From positions 62,001-126,000 of the forward strand of contig CAMWFQ010000006.1 of assembly GCA_947173495.1 (NCBI GenBank): a DNA stretch of 64,000 nt, in the 5' to 3' direction. The position numbers and the translations under genes were made by a program. Numbering within the stretch: the first letter of the stretch is position 1; every line of letters begins with the position of its first letter. The notes under the pieces are model-generated. The model did no database searches and had not been told where the DNA came from. It was given only the letters and a program-made list of their open reading frames with translations. This document shows positions 43,378 to 52,764 of the stretch, in pieces. The DNA is from an uncultured Lachnospiraceae bacterium. GTDB lineage: Bacteria; Bacillota; Clostridia; Lachnospirales; Lachnospiraceae.

Positions 43378-44497
43378 AAAATTCCTTTACTTTTCCCGCA
43401 ATATATTCCGTCTGCTCCGCTGTCAGCTGATAGAACATGGGCAGCCGCAGTAATCTTTCACTTTCTCTGGTCGTATACTTATCCTCCCCGCAAAACCGTC
43501 CAAATCCCATTCCTGCCGGCGCTGAATGAAGGGGCACATAGTGGAACACCGTTAAGATATCGTTTTTCTTCATAAAATCAATCAGCCTGGTTCTCTCCTG
43601 CATATCCTTTGTCTTAATATAGAACATATGACCGTTGTGCACACATCCTTCCGGTATCACCGGCAGCTCGATCCTGCCTGTCTCCTTAAGGGGCTTTAAG
43701 AGTTCATAATACTGATTCCATCTTGCAAGGCGGGCGGCATTGATCTCCTCTGCCATCTCAAACTGCGTATAAAGATACGCAGCATTCATATCGCTGGGAA
43801 GATAAGAGGACCCGAAATTCATCCAGCGGTACTTGTCCACCTGTCCTCTGTAAAACTTACTCCTGTCTGTTCCCTTCTCTCTCAGAATCTCAGCCTTTTC
43901 AATGTCATCCGGATTCCGGATCAGAAGCGCGCCTCCCTCCCCCATACTGAAATTCTTGGTTTCATGAAAGCTGTAGCATCCGTAATTCCCTATGGTTCCC
44001 AGAGCTTTTCCCTTATAACTGCACATAATAGCCTGAGCTGCATCCTCCACCACCATAAGATGATGCCGTCTGGCAATCTCCATAATGGAATCCATCTCAC
44101 AGGCAACTCCCGCATAATGAACCAGAAAAATCGCTCTGGTCTTTTCTGTGACAGCCTCCTCGATCAGCGTTTCATCGATGTTCATGGTATCGGGCCGGAT
44201 ATCCACAAACACCGCCTTTGCCCCCCGGAGTACGAAGGCATTTGCAGTAGACACAAAGGTATAGGAAGGCAGAATCACCTCATCCCCTTCCCTGAGATTA
44301 CAGAGCAGCGCCGCCATCTCCAGCGCATGGGTGCAGGAAGTGGTGAGAAGGCACCTGGCCGTTCCTGTAATCCTTTCCAGATACTCACTGCATTTTCGAG
44401 TGAACTCCCCGTCACCGCAGATATGCATATTTTCAATTGCTTGCTGTACATTTTCCATTTCCTTTCCCGTATAGGGCGGTACATTAAATCGTATCAT
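43367..44497 (-). CDS. rffA: dTDP-4-amino-4,6-dideoxygalactose transaminase, RffA/WecE type
   Basis: A 376-residue DegT-family aminotransferase. IRFNVPPYTGKEMENVQQAI and CLLTTSCTHALEMAALL are close to RffA/WecE, and YSFHETKNFSMGEGG places the PLP lysine at residue 181. RffA aminates dTDP-4-keto-6-deoxyglucose to dTDP-Fuc4N. The dTDP-glucose genes rmlA and rmlB are not in the window. The ATG at 44497 has GAGGA five bases upstream and is chosen over the ATG 15 codons earlier, which lies in the tail of the preceding gene. The GNAT at 40914 could finish dTDP-Fuc4NAc. Confidence 0.92.
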   Translation of the reverse strand: MIRFNVPPYTGKEMENVQQAIENMHICGDGEFTRKCSEYLERITGTARCLLTTSCTHALEMAALLCNLREGDEVILPSYTFVSTANAFVLRGAKAVFVDIRPDTMNIDETLIEEAVTEKTRAIFLVHYAGVACEMDSIMEIARRHHLMVVEDAAQAIMCSYKGKALGTIGNYGCYSFHETKNFSMGEGGALLIRNPDDIEKAEILREKGTDRSKFYRGQVDKYRWMNFGSSYLPSDMNAAYLYTQFEMAEEINAARLARWNQYYELLKPLKETGRIELPVIPEGCVHNGHMFYIKTKDMQERTRLIDFMKKNDILTVFHYVPLHSAPAGMGFGRFCGEDKYTTRESERLLRLPMFYQLTAEQTEYIAGKVKEFYEA

Positions 44498-44534
44498 TTT
44501 CGTCCTCATTCTCTCATTTCTGTTTGGCTCTGTC

Positions 44535-46367
44535 TTATTCATATACTACAAAAGCTTCATTGGCAAATACCTGCTCATAATCATTCGTTTCCATAAAGTC
44601 CTGTATCGCGCCAAGCTTGTCGTCAGTCCTGCACTTTTCCGTATCCGTTCCCCACCAGCTTATAGCTTCCTGATCTCCCGCAAGGAAAGCGGCAAGCGGC
44701 GGCGTCAGAATCACCAGCGGCTTCTCCTGCTCCTCTGCACCAAGCCGCAACGTAAGCTCCTCCAGATCTTCCTTCAGCTGCAGAAGAGAATTGGTATCCA
44801 GATCTGCCCAGGTGGTATAAATGGCCGGCGCTTTATCCAGATAGTAAGATAAACCGGGAATATTTCCATAAAGGACCAGCTTTTTCTCTGCATACTCCTC
44901 TTTATGCTCCAGCATAAAATAGGAAATCTCCTCCAGTGTTTCCGCGTTCATTTCTCCTGTATACATTCCATGGAGCACAGGGTTGGCGGCAACCTTGTAG
45001 ATCCTCTCTTCTCCTCCTTCCCCATCCAGAAAAACATAGAAAAGCCCGACTCCCACAGCCTGAATGAAGAATGCAATCAATATCCCTGAAAGCATGGCCT
45101 TGGCTGAAAACAGAGGCACCTTTCTTGTCGTATCCAGATAGGTTCTCCCCCACCTTGCAAACCGATAGACCATCCAGAATACCACCGGCGCAATAAAGAA
45201 CAGATGATTCAGTACCGGCCAGATATGATTGTTGCTTCCCAGCGGTGTAATCAGAATCATTAAAAGAGCGATACAGCCGATCAGCCGCCACTCATCGTCC
45301 AGCATTCTGGTAAAAAGCATCCACAACGTTACCCCCACTGCAACCAGAAGAAATACTGCGCCCCATTGAAGCGCCGCTTCCTTCTGATAATATCTGAAAT
45401 TATACATCCCCCATTTTCCAAGTACAAAAAACAGCAGAGGAATGCACACACAATAAACTATTTTCCTGAGATTCAAAAACCGCTCCTGCCGGATCACCAG
45501 AAAAGGAATTCCCGGTAAAATACACAGGATCATATACAGCATCCACTGCAGGCCATGAAAATACGCATCCAGTATGGCCAGCAGCATCTCTCCAAAGGTA
45601 TAATCCGAAGCTCCCTGGGTCATTCCGAAGACTCCCTGGATCATTCTGCCGAACGCATCCATACCATAGACCGCCGAGATTACCGCAATTCCGGTCAGAA
45701 AAGCAGCCAGATATCCTGCTGCGCACAGCCCCGTCTCCTTTGCCATCTGCAAAGCTGGCTTTTTCTTCAGGATCCCATAATACCACAGTGCAAGAATCAG
45801 TCCCGCCTCCAATACATTGCCGGGGAAACGCACCAACGCATTGATTCCCAACAGCACACCGGCCAGCACCAGAGCCCCTTTCCGACCTCCGGCCAGCCCC
45901 CGGAACAGAAGAATACCGCCCAGCAGAAACAGCAAATAAGTAAGGTAATTGTACAGGATCACTGTCGGACACCAGCACAGACCAATTGCCGCAATCTCTC
46001 CCGCAAAAGCCAGCCAGGCAGGCATCTTTGTCCTGAAAAAACGATAACCCAGAAGAGCTGTCATACTCACGAGCAGCGAGGTATAAAGCTTCATTCCCAG
46101 CATAGTATCCCCCATAGGAAGCTTTGTCAACCCATATCCAGCTACATTAGACCAGAAAGTAAGAAGCGTCCACAGGCTGTTTCCTTCCCCAAAAAACCGA
46201 TAATTTCCCAGACTGTAGCCTGTATCTGTCAGATCAATCCCTTCTGCTGCCTTAATAAGGGGGAATAAAAACAACACCAGCGGAAACAGCATATTCTGCA
46301 GATACCGCCATCCCTGCTGCCACTTTTTTTCATCTGTCATACCGGTAAAATCCCTTCCAACCTTCAT
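44535..46367 (-). CDS. Large multi-pass membrane protein of unknown family, possible GT-C
   Basis: A 610-residue protein with about twelve membrane helices and a soluble C-terminal domain of about 150 residues. The first outer loop has KAAEGIDLTDTGYSLGNYRF, placing acidic residues just after helix 1 as in GT-C transferases. NALVRFPGNVLEAG and NHIWPVLNHLFFIAP are other marked segments. I do not recognise a family. ATGA overlap with the acyltransferase gene and AAGGAG eight bases upstream show coupling. It differs in sequence from the membrane protein at 41578 but shares its layout. Confidence 0.8.
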   Translation of the reverse strand: MKVGRDFTGMTDEKKWQQGWRYLQNMLFPLVLFLFPLIKAAEGIDLTDTGYSLGNYRFFGEGNSLWTLLTFWSNVAGYGLTKLPMGDTMLGMKLYTSLLVSMTALLGYRFFRTKMPAWLAFAGEIAAIGLCWCPTVILYNYLTYLLFLLGGILLFRGLAGGRKGALVLAGVLLGINALVRFPGNVLEAGLILALWYYGILKKKPALQMAKETGLCAAGYLAAFLTGIAVISAVYGMDAFGRMIQGVFGMTQGASDYTFGEMLLAILDAYFHGLQWMLYMILCILPGIPFLVIRQERFLNLRKIVYCVCIPLLFFVLGKWGMYNFRYYQKEAALQWGAVFLLVAVGVTLWMLFTRMLDDEWRLIGCIALLMILITPLGSNNHIWPVLNHLFFIAPVVFWMVYRFARWGRTYLDTTRKVPLFSAKAMLSGILIAFFIQAVGVGLFYVFLDGEGGEERIYKVAANPVLHGMYTGEMNAETLEEISYFMLEHKEEYAEKKLVLYGNIPGLSYYLDKAPAIYTTWADLDTNSLLQLKEDLEELTLRLGAEEQEKPLVILTPPLAAFLAGDQEAISWWGTDTEKCRTDDKLGAIQDFMETNDYEQVFANEAFVVYE

Positions 46368-47530
46368 CTGTCATTCTCCTTATCGAATGCAAAATATCCA
46401 TCCAGTTTCCTTAATTTTAGAGAAAGCCCCGTTTTTCCCAAAAAGGCTCCGGTCCGCTCAAACAGAATACTTCTGATCCAGTCTATGAAAATACCTCCTG
46501 CAAAAAGAATCAGCGTACAGAAAAATAATTCCCACAGGAAAAACAGGACCCCTTCTTCTTTTTGGGGATTAATCCACGCACAGATCCAGTCATACCACCT
46601 GCCGCGCAGATCAATATGTTCATGAAACAGATAGACCCCGAAGCTAAGAGTTCCCAACCTGCGGATCAGCCGGGCCAGATACCCCTCTTTTATAGAGAGT
46701 CCTGAAAAACCATAAAGCAATCCCACTGCCCCTGCAAGGCACAAAATAAAGTTATAATGGTAGGGAACTGTAAAATAATATTCAAAAAGGCCGGACCTAC
46801 GGCAAAGAACATACATCCCTGCATTGATTCCAAAGCCCGCAAGACAGCTTCCCGTATAAATGTACCATCCTCTTTTTTCAAACAATTCCGATCCATGCAG
46901 GCTGAGATATGCTGCCGTCAGATAAACACAGATAAACCAGGGCAGATCATAGCCATAATTGTCGAAGGCAAACGCCACCGGACTGAAGCTCTTAATTCCA
47001 CTGAATAAAATAAGCAGACCGCCCAGCACAATCTGAAACTGTCTTTTTGACATGCTTCCGGCTGCCGCATTCAGTACCGGTGTCAGCAGATAAAGCATAA
47101 AGTACGAAGTGGCAAACCAGTAATGCTCTGTCTCAATGGGAAAAAAATACTGAATCAGTCCATAAACACCTTTTTCTGACATCTCTGTCGTTATTTCCCA
47201 TGCAGGAAACAGACCGGACGCCTTCATTGCCGAAAGCACCAGTGGAATCAGCAACGCATAAAACCAGATCCGGCACAGCAGTCCAACCGCCTTTGACGGC
47301 TTGAAGCTACTCCTGACTCCGAAATATCCGCTGAGCAGCACATAGACATTCACTGCCACCAGGCAAAAGGCTTCCAACAGGCTTCCGGCTATTTTTACCT
47401 TGTCAGCGGATTCGCCGGGCGATAGAAGTCTTCCTGAATGGCTCAGGAAATGCATGATAACCACCATGATCATTGCCAGTATTCTCAACAATTCGAAATT
47501 TGCCCTGCGCCCTTTTCCTGCTTCTGCCAT
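46364..47530 (-). CDS. Acyltransferase family 3 protein
   Basis: A 388-residue protein with ten membrane helices. RRANFELLRILAMIMVVIMHFLSHSG carries the helix-1 pattern with the histidine of the acyltransferase 3 (OafA/NodX) family, and FGVRSSFKPSKAVGLLCRIWFY the basic loop after helix 2. Such enzymes move acetyl or succinyl groups onto sugars. No SGNH domain is attached. It sits between the second ABC flippase and an unassigned membrane protein. Together with the MBOAT pair and the hexapeptide enzyme it gives the locus a third possible O-acylation route. Confidence 0.9.
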   Translation of the reverse strand: MAEAGKGRRANFELLRILAMIMVVIMHFLSHSGRLLSPGESADKVKIAGSLLEAFCLVAVNVYVLLSGYFGVRSSFKPSKAVGLLCRIWFYALLIPLVLSAMKASGLFPAWEITTEMSEKGVYGLIQYFFPIETEHYWFATSYFMLYLLTPVLNAAAGSMSKRQFQIVLGGLLILFSGIKSFSPVAFAFDNYGYDLPWFICVYLTAAYLSLHGSELFEKRGWYIYTGSCLAGFGINAGMYVLCRRSGLFEYYFTVPYHYNFILCLAGAVGLLYGFSGLSIKEGYLARLIRRLGTLSFGVYLFHEHIDLRGRWYDWICAWINPQKEEGVLFFLWELFFCTLILFAGGIFIDWIRSILFERTGAFLGKTGLSLKLRKLDGYFAFDKENDR

Positions 47531-47540
47531 CTAAGTTCCT

Positions 47541-49298
47541 TTACCTCTCTCTGACCGCTTTTCCATGTTCTACCCGGTACACCATATCACACTTCTCTAT
47601 GGTCTGAAGCCTGTGGGCGATAATAATCAGTGTCTTTCTGCCATGAAGCCTGTTAATGGAGTCCATGATCGCTGCCTCTGTCTCATTATCCAGCGCCGAA
47701 GTCGCTTCATCCAGCACCAGCACCTCGGGATCCTCAAACAGCGCTCTGGCAATACCGATCCGCTGTCTCTGTCCTCCGGAAATCCGGATTCCTCTCTCTC
47801 CGATACTGCTCTCAAGCCCCTCCGGAAGGCCCTTTACAAATTCATCCAGCTGAGCCTCCTCAAGAGCACGCCACACCTTTTCATCATCAATCTCATCGTC
47901 CGCACAGCCAAATGCCACGTTCTTCCGAATCGTGGAATCTATCATGAAAATGGTCTGAGGAATATATCCGATATTCTTAAGCCATGAATGGTAATGGCTG
48001 CGCACCTCTGTTCCATCTGCTAAAATCTCTCCGCTCTGCAGCTTTAAAAGTCCAAGCAGAATATCCACGATGGTAGTTTTACCTGCCCCTGACGTCCCCA
48101 CAATCCCTACCGATTTTCCCACAGGGATCTCCATATCCGCATGGTCAAAGATCAGGACATCACTGTTGGGATATTTATAGACAATGTCCTTCAGCTCAAT
48201 CTTATTCCGGATCTCAAGCTTCTCAATTTCCGCTCTCGTCTGGTAAGCACTTTCATCATAATTAATGGACTCATCCCGGATCTCGTCCTGAAGGTTATCG
48301 CTGACCCCCATAAAAAAGGGCTCAAAATAGGAGATGGATGTGAGGTAATTATTAATTCTGTTCGCTGAGGGGATCAGCCGCATAGCCATCACGCCAAGCG
48401 CCACTACCTGCGGCATAATATCTTCCACTCTGGTTCCGGCAAGAATCTGGAACATCATATAAAAAATCAAAACTGCAATTGCCACCGTCTCGATCAGAAG
48501 ACGGGGCGTTGCGTTATAAAGGTTGTATCTCTGTACTGCATTCACATATCCCGCACCGCATTTGGCATATTCATTGATAAAGTAGTTTTCTTTACATGCA
48601 ATCTTGATCTCTTTGATCCCCATTACGGACTGATCGATCCACTTGTACAGGCCGCTGTAATAATCCTGATTTTCTTCCCCGGCCTTTTTCATAACAGGCT
48701 TCAGAATATACTTGATCACTGCCAGCACCAGCACCAGCACAACTGTCACAGTGACAGACATCCACACATCGGCTACCAGGCTCACACCCACCAGGCTGAC
48801 AAACACCACCATCTCGCTGCACAGCTGCAACAGGGAAAGTATCAGTCCATACATATTATTAACGTCAGAGGTAATACTCCTTTGAATGACAGAAGTGTCG
48901 GCATTTAAATAATACTCATATGGCCGCTCCATAAAGTTGATCATCATTCTTCTGGAGGTTGCAAATTGATTGGTATAGACGAATTTAAGCTGTGCCTTCT
49001 GCTGAAAAAAAAGGAAAATATTTTTAAGCACAAACATCAGCATCAGTCCTGACATCGTAATAGCGGCCAGATGTCTGCTGTCATCATAGGCAATATGAAA
49101 AATCTCGCAGACCACCTGAAGATAACGGTTCTTAGCCACTGCGTCCTTGTCCATGACCACATTCATAACCGGATATACCATGGAAACCCCCGCCGTTTCC
49201 AGCAATGCTCCTATAAGCATCAGAAAGACCAGGAGCACCATGATTTTTTTCTGCCGCTTATCCAGCAGCACCAGCAATTTTTTGATTATCTTTTTCAT
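47541..49298 (-). CDS. ABC transporter, PglK-like lipid-linked glycan flippase, second copy
   Basis: A 585-residue half-transporter and paralogue of the gene at 4425. The membrane domain covers about 1-330; the ATPase domain has GTSGAGKTT near 404, ISGGQRQR near 506, VLVLDEATSALD and IIIAHRL. Shared phrases such as YLNADT/YLGADI before helix 4 and NRINNYLTSISY/NRINTYITEIAY show common ancestry. A longer GTG-initiated frame would start upstream of the transcription start expected from the promoter at 49334, so the ATG at 49298 is chosen. It heads the unit with the GT-C candidates. Confidence 0.92.
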   Translation of the reverse strand: MKKIIKKLLVLLDKRQKKIMVLLVFLMLIGALLETAGVSMVYPVMNVVMDKDAVAKNRYLQVVCEIFHIAYDDSRHLAAITMSGLMLMFVLKNIFLFFQQKAQLKFVYTNQFATSRRMMINFMERPYEYYLNADTSVIQRSITSDVNNMYGLILSLLQLCSEMVVFVSLVGVSLVADVWMSVTVTVVLVLVLAVIKYILKPVMKKAGEENQDYYSGLYKWIDQSVMGIKEIKIACKENYFINEYAKCGAGYVNAVQRYNLYNATPRLLIETVAIAVLIFYMMFQILAGTRVEDIMPQVVALGVMAMRLIPSANRINNYLTSISYFEPFFMGVSDNLQDEIRDESINYDESAYQTRAEIEKLEIRNKIELKDIVYKYPNSDVLIFDHADMEIPVGKSVGIVGTSGAGKTTIVDILLGLLKLQSGEILADGTEVRSHYHSWLKNIGYIPQTIFMIDSTIRKNVAFGCADDEIDDEKVWRALEEAQLDEFVKGLPEGLESSIGERGIRISGGQRQRIGIARALFEDPEVLVLDEATSALDNETEAAIMDSINRLHGRKTLIIIAHRLQTIEKCDMVYRVEHGKAVRER

Positions 49299-49333
49299 AT
49301 AAGATTCTTCCGGATTTCTAAAATTTTTACCAT

Positions 49334-49362
49334 ATTCTAACACACTTGGATGTACAAGTCAA
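49334..49362 (-). promoter_or_regulatory. Sigma-A promoter for the second flippase unit
   Basis: Minus-strand TTGACT (49357-49362) and TAGAAT (49334-49339) have a 17-base spacer and lie between the CotH gene and the ABC transporter. The predicted start of transcription near 49327 rules out the upstream GTG start of the transporter frame. Confidence 0.72.
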
Positions 49363-49381
49363 AAAGGCGCCCTTCTCCATC

Positions 49382-51484
49382 TCAGCCTGTCCCGCCGGCA
49401 TCAGAATCCCTGTTTTCTGCCGGCAGTTCCTGCCATGCCGCATGAAAAACCATGTCCTCATAAACGGGCTTATATCGGTCATAAGGAACTCCCTGTTCCG
49501 TATTCCACCCCATAAATAAAGAGGGGGTACTATATCTGACCGGAACCGGCTCTGTCTCCGGCAGTTCCCCATCCTCTACATGAACAATCTGCCAGATCTC
49601 CTCATCTACCATAAACGTCACATCATGAATGACCTTTTCCTCCAGCCATACTTTATTCAGATACTCCTTTCTCCTGGCAATAAAATATTTCAGGTAGCGG
49701 ATATCATTGTCATATTTTTCATAGTACTGATAGCGGTTCTCCAGCTCCTCCCACCTGATACTGTCCATAGCGGCGGAGGCCCTGCTTTCCTGCACCATCT
49801 GATCAATTCCCTCTTCAAGCAGACTGTCCAGATACGGCAGAACTTTTTCCTGATACATCCCTCTCATCCGGTCATAGAACGCTTCCTTTTCATATAGTCT
49901 GGCAAACAGCTCTGTACCATATACATGATTGTTGAGCTTTGTAATGCCTTCCGGGTCACTGGCAACCCAGTCCAGATTACAGTTTCCGAACGCTACATCA
50001 TAATCCCAGACCGGGCCCGCAAAAATTTTACTGCTCACAGAGTCCTGAGGCTTATAGAAAAAGCTGCTCGTGACACCTCCGTCATAATTCTTGGAGACTT
50101 CCTCTATCAGATACTTCTGGATAAAGGAAGTCACATCAATATATTCCGAATAGTGCTTTCCGCTGACAGGGTGGATTCCGTCTTTTTCCTCCACCGCATC
50201 CTGAAATTCCTGCATCAGGTCCGCAATATAATTCACCTGTTTTTCCGAAGCATAAAGCGGACTCTGAATGGCGTAACAGTCTCCCTGCCTTACCATAAAC
50301 CCGCTTATTTCCTCTTCATACCTGCTCAAAAGCTCTCTCTCAAAGAGATAACCTCCCGTCAGATCCTCTTCTTCATACTCCGTCTCCACCCACTTACGTG
50401 TCTTTTCCTCATTCTGAGATCTTACCAGTCTTTCTTTCTCCTCCGGTCTGTAAGCGGCGTCCAGCAGCTTCTCCATGTCCCGGATGGCAACCCCCTCCTC
50501 ATCTACCCGCACTTTCTCCGTCAGATAATAGTTTCCATAGTAGATGTCATTGATATACAGATCCAGCATCTGGTGTCCGGGTACATACGCCATATCAAGT
50601 TCTTCCGCCAGTCCCAATATAATCCGGTTGCGAAGCCGGGTCTCATCATACCCGTTTGCTAAAAGATTAAAAGAACGGGCCTCCCCGAATCCAAAGAAAT
50701 CCGCCTTTTTTTTCAGTTTAAACTGATATGGCTTTTTGGACAGACCCCATGTGGAATTCCCACGTCCTCTGATACTCTCCACGTCTCCTGCATACAGCTG
50801 TTCCCCATTCCTGTCAAAAAGGACAACATGTCCCTGCTCTGCATTTTCCTTATCCGCATCAATCAGTACCATGTCCCCGGAAGCAGTAGATAAGGAAAGC
50901 ACCGGCAGCTCCGACGAATACAGAAAATGTACCTCTCCCTTCCAGATCATATTCTCATCCTTATCAGCTACCGTAAGCTGACAGGTCTCCTCCTCCGAAA
51001 TGTCCTTCAGCAGATCTCCTTCATAAATCTCTGTATTTTCCATCAGGATACTGCCGCCTTCCACACTTTCAAGGATCATTCCTCTCCCTCTGGCAAATCC
51101 CGGCAGAAAAAAGTATCCTTCTCCTTCCCTGTTCCGCCACAGGGAAACCTTCAAATCCTCCTGTCCTTCTATTGCCAGCAGGATCTGCGGCAGTTCCTCC
51201 CGGTCTGTTTCTCCCTTTTCCGGAGAGGTTTCTGTACCCTCTGTCACGCCTGCTTTCCTTTTTCCGCCTTCTCCGGCCGGAGATCCGGCTTTTGTTTCCT
51301 CTGAGCCTTTTACTCCGCCTCCCGTTTCCTCTCCTCCGGCAGTGCTCTGCAACTCCGAAAGGGAGACCTCTTTCATTCTCCCTCCATGGATCCGGTCCTT
51401 TACCACCGGATAAGCCGCTATAAAACCGACTGCCAGTACCCCTGCTGCAGCCAGACATCTCAGCCATCTTTTGTTATTTTCCAT
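49382..51484 (-). CDS. CotH kinase family protein, membrane anchored
   Basis: A 700-residue protein. One membrane anchor (about 8-26) is followed by a low-complexity acidic/glycine region (about 40-95), a beta-rich domain, and the CotH domain. Seen are SIRGRGNSTWGLSKKPYQFKL, LLANGYDETRLRNRI, YYGNYYLTEKVRVD and FAGPVWDYDVAFGN, the last with the metal-binding aspartates. CotH of Bacillus is an atypical kinase that phosphorylates a spore-coat protein. A C-terminal repeat domain of about 50 residues (FMVDEEIWQIVHVEDGE) resembles wall-binding or List-Bact repeats. Here it is probably displayed outside the cell; its substrate is unknown. It follows the sialyltransferase-like gene by 36 bases. Confidence 0.88.
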   Translation of the reverse strand: MENNKRWLRCLAAAGVLAVGFIAAYPVVKDRIHGGRMKEVSLSELQSTAGGEETGGGVKGSEETKAGSPAGEGGKRKAGVTEGTETSPEKGETDREELPQILLAIEGQEDLKVSLWRNREGEGYFFLPGFARGRGMILESVEGGSILMENTEIYEGDLLKDISEEETCQLTVADKDENMIWKGEVHFLYSSELPVLSLSTASGDMVLIDADKENAEQGHVVLFDRNGEQLYAGDVESIRGRGNSTWGLSKKPYQFKLKKKADFFGFGEARSFNLLANGYDETRLRNRIILGLAEELDMAYVPGHQMLDLYINDIYYGNYYLTEKVRVDEEGVAIRDMEKLLDAAYRPEEKERLVRSQNEEKTRKWVETEYEEEDLTGGYLFERELLSRYEEEISGFMVRQGDCYAIQSPLYASEKQVNYIADLMQEFQDAVEEKDGIHPVSGKHYSEYIDVTSFIQKYLIEEVSKNYDGGVTSSFFYKPQDSVSSKIFAGPVWDYDVAFGNCNLDWVASDPEGITKLNNHVYGTELFARLYEKEAFYDRMRGMYQEKVLPYLDSLLEEGIDQMVQESRASAAMDSIRWEELENRYQYYEKYDNDIRYLKYFIARRKEYLNKVWLEEKVIHDVTFMVDEEIWQIVHVEDGELPETEPVPVRYSTPSLFMGWNTEQGVPYDRYKPVYEDMVFHAAWQELPAENRDSDAGGTG

Positions 51485-51520
51485 TTATCTCTCCCGCTAT
51501 TTATCCGCCGCTCCTTTTAC

Positions 51521-52633
51521 CTAAAAAATCTGCTCATTCTGCCTGTGAATCTCAGGTGCTTCGTACTGATCCATAAAATCTTCTCCCAGAAATATTTTTT
51601 CTCCGGCAAAGCGGATCGCGGAAGGAACTGTAAATACTGTGACAACTCTGTCAAAATACAGTCCCCTGATGTAATTCAGAATCTCCATGGGGAATTTTCC
51701 ATCCAGCACGATATGCTCCGGAAACAGCTCTCTGTAATCCAGCACGTCCCTGGGATGCGGCTTAATCATGATCTGCGCTTTTTGTCCGTTTATACTGCCG
51801 TACTGATCGATAATGTCTCTGAAGATCTGCTTTCTTGTTTCCAGATCACACAGCGGTTCCGAAAGCACCAGCACCTTATGCCTGTGTCCCCTGCCGGACG
51901 CCAGCATATTCTCCAGTTCTTCCATCTCAGGTACAAAAATTGACACAAGCGTCTTTTTTTCTTCTTCCCCAAGCTTTTCTGTCAGCTCTCTCCGGGGCTT
52001 TTCAATATATTTTTTACAGGGATATTCCAGCACAGAAATATCGTTCACTTCCATATCCAGACAATACTTTGCATAGCCGTTCTGAATAAAAATCAGATTC
52101 CTGGCCGCCATCCATGCTTTCAGTCCAAAATGTCCCCGGTTATCAAAGCGGGCTGTATCATAATAACGGATACAGTCCAGCCCGTCCTCCAGAGCATGAT
52201 AATAGATTTTGTGGGTATTCAGATAATAGCCGATCGGGTCTGAATCACAGAATACATAGATGTCTTCATAGGCTTTTAAATCCACCGGTACAAAAGGCGC
52301 CTGGAGTTTTCCCAGCAGCCTGGTATATTTCATTCTTGCAAGCATATTGAGCAGAATATTTCCTCTGTCCTGATGATAACGGGACAGTTCCGGAAAAAAA
52401 CTCTCTCCCTTCTCATCATAGGAGATTACTTCCTGAAACAGCCCTGAGCGCTGAGCACGTTTCTTTAAAGAACCAAAGTCGTTTGACAGAGAGCTGAGCA
52501 TGAGACTGGCCTGTCCTCTTGCCGCTCCGCTTTCTCCTTCCGGCAGATTCAGCTCCTTCAGACAGGCAATGTATACATGGTAGTAGGTATGGCAGATATA
52601 AATACGCTGCCTGGATTTCGCAGTTTTTCTCAT
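51521..52633 (-). CDS. Sialyltransferase-like enzyme (GT52/polysialyltransferase group), probable nonulosonic acid transferase
   Basis: A 370-residue GT-B protein with the two motifs that define bacterial sialyltransferases: the D/E-D/E-G motif as LEDG (148-151) and the HP motif as KPHPRD (291-296), plus a later VPSAI (336-340) that matches the serine motif. IYICHTYYHVYIA at the N-terminus also fits GT52. It is divergent to pseF with promoters that overlap, so its donor is most likely CMP-pseudaminic acid made next door, not CMP-Neu5Ac. That donor is inferred. GAGGAG six bases before ATG supports the start. Confidence 0.82.
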   Translation of the reverse strand: MRKTAKSRQRIYICHTYYHVYIACLKELNLPEGESGAARGQASLMLSSLSNDFGSLKKRAQRSGLFQEVISYDEKGESFFPELSRYHQDRGNILLNMLARMKYTRLLGKLQAPFVPVDLKAYEDIYVFCDSDPIGYYLNTHKIYYHALEDGLDCIRYYDTARFDNRGHFGLKAWMAARNLIFIQNGYAKYCLDMEVNDISVLEYPCKKYIEKPRRELTEKLGEEEKKTLVSIFVPEMEELENMLASGRGHRHKVLVLSEPLCDLETRKQIFRDIIDQYGSINGQKAQIMIKPHPRDVLDYRELFPEHIVLDGKFPMEILNYIRGLYFDRVVTVFTVPSAIRFAGEKIFLGEDFMDQYEAPEIHRQNEQIF

Positions 52634-52714
52634 TTTTTACTCCTCTTTATAATCACTTCTGCTGTCTGAACCTTCGTCCGGCAGGCAAAAATTATCCGGA
52701 GACAATTCGAAATT

Positions 52715-52744
52715 ATTTTATCATAGTTTTTTGTTTGATTGCAA
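52715..52744 (-). promoter_or_regulatory. Candidate promoter for the sialyltransferase-like/CotH unit
   Basis: Minus-strand TTGCAA (52739-52744) and TAAAAT (52715-52720) with an 18-base spacer, about 82 bases before the ATG at 52633. Its -35 shares bases with the plus promoter for pseF. Confidence 0.5.
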
Positions 52745-52764
52745 TGTATATTCTATGATAGAAT
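52735..52764 (+). promoter_or_regulatory. Candidate promoter for the pseF-pseI-pseG unit
   Basis: TTGATT (52735-52740) and TAGAAT (52759-52764) with an 18-base spacer; an overlapping choice is TTGTTT (52731-52736) with TATGAT (52754-52759), 17 bases apart. A third weak option is TTGACA at 52779. The ribosome binding site before pseF (AGAGG) is weaker than those of its neighbours. Confidence 0.5.

Noticed and set aside
42103-43575. 490-codon plus-strand open frame
   Set aside because: It is the antisense of the membrane protein at 41578 and the end of rffA, with shadow-like composition.
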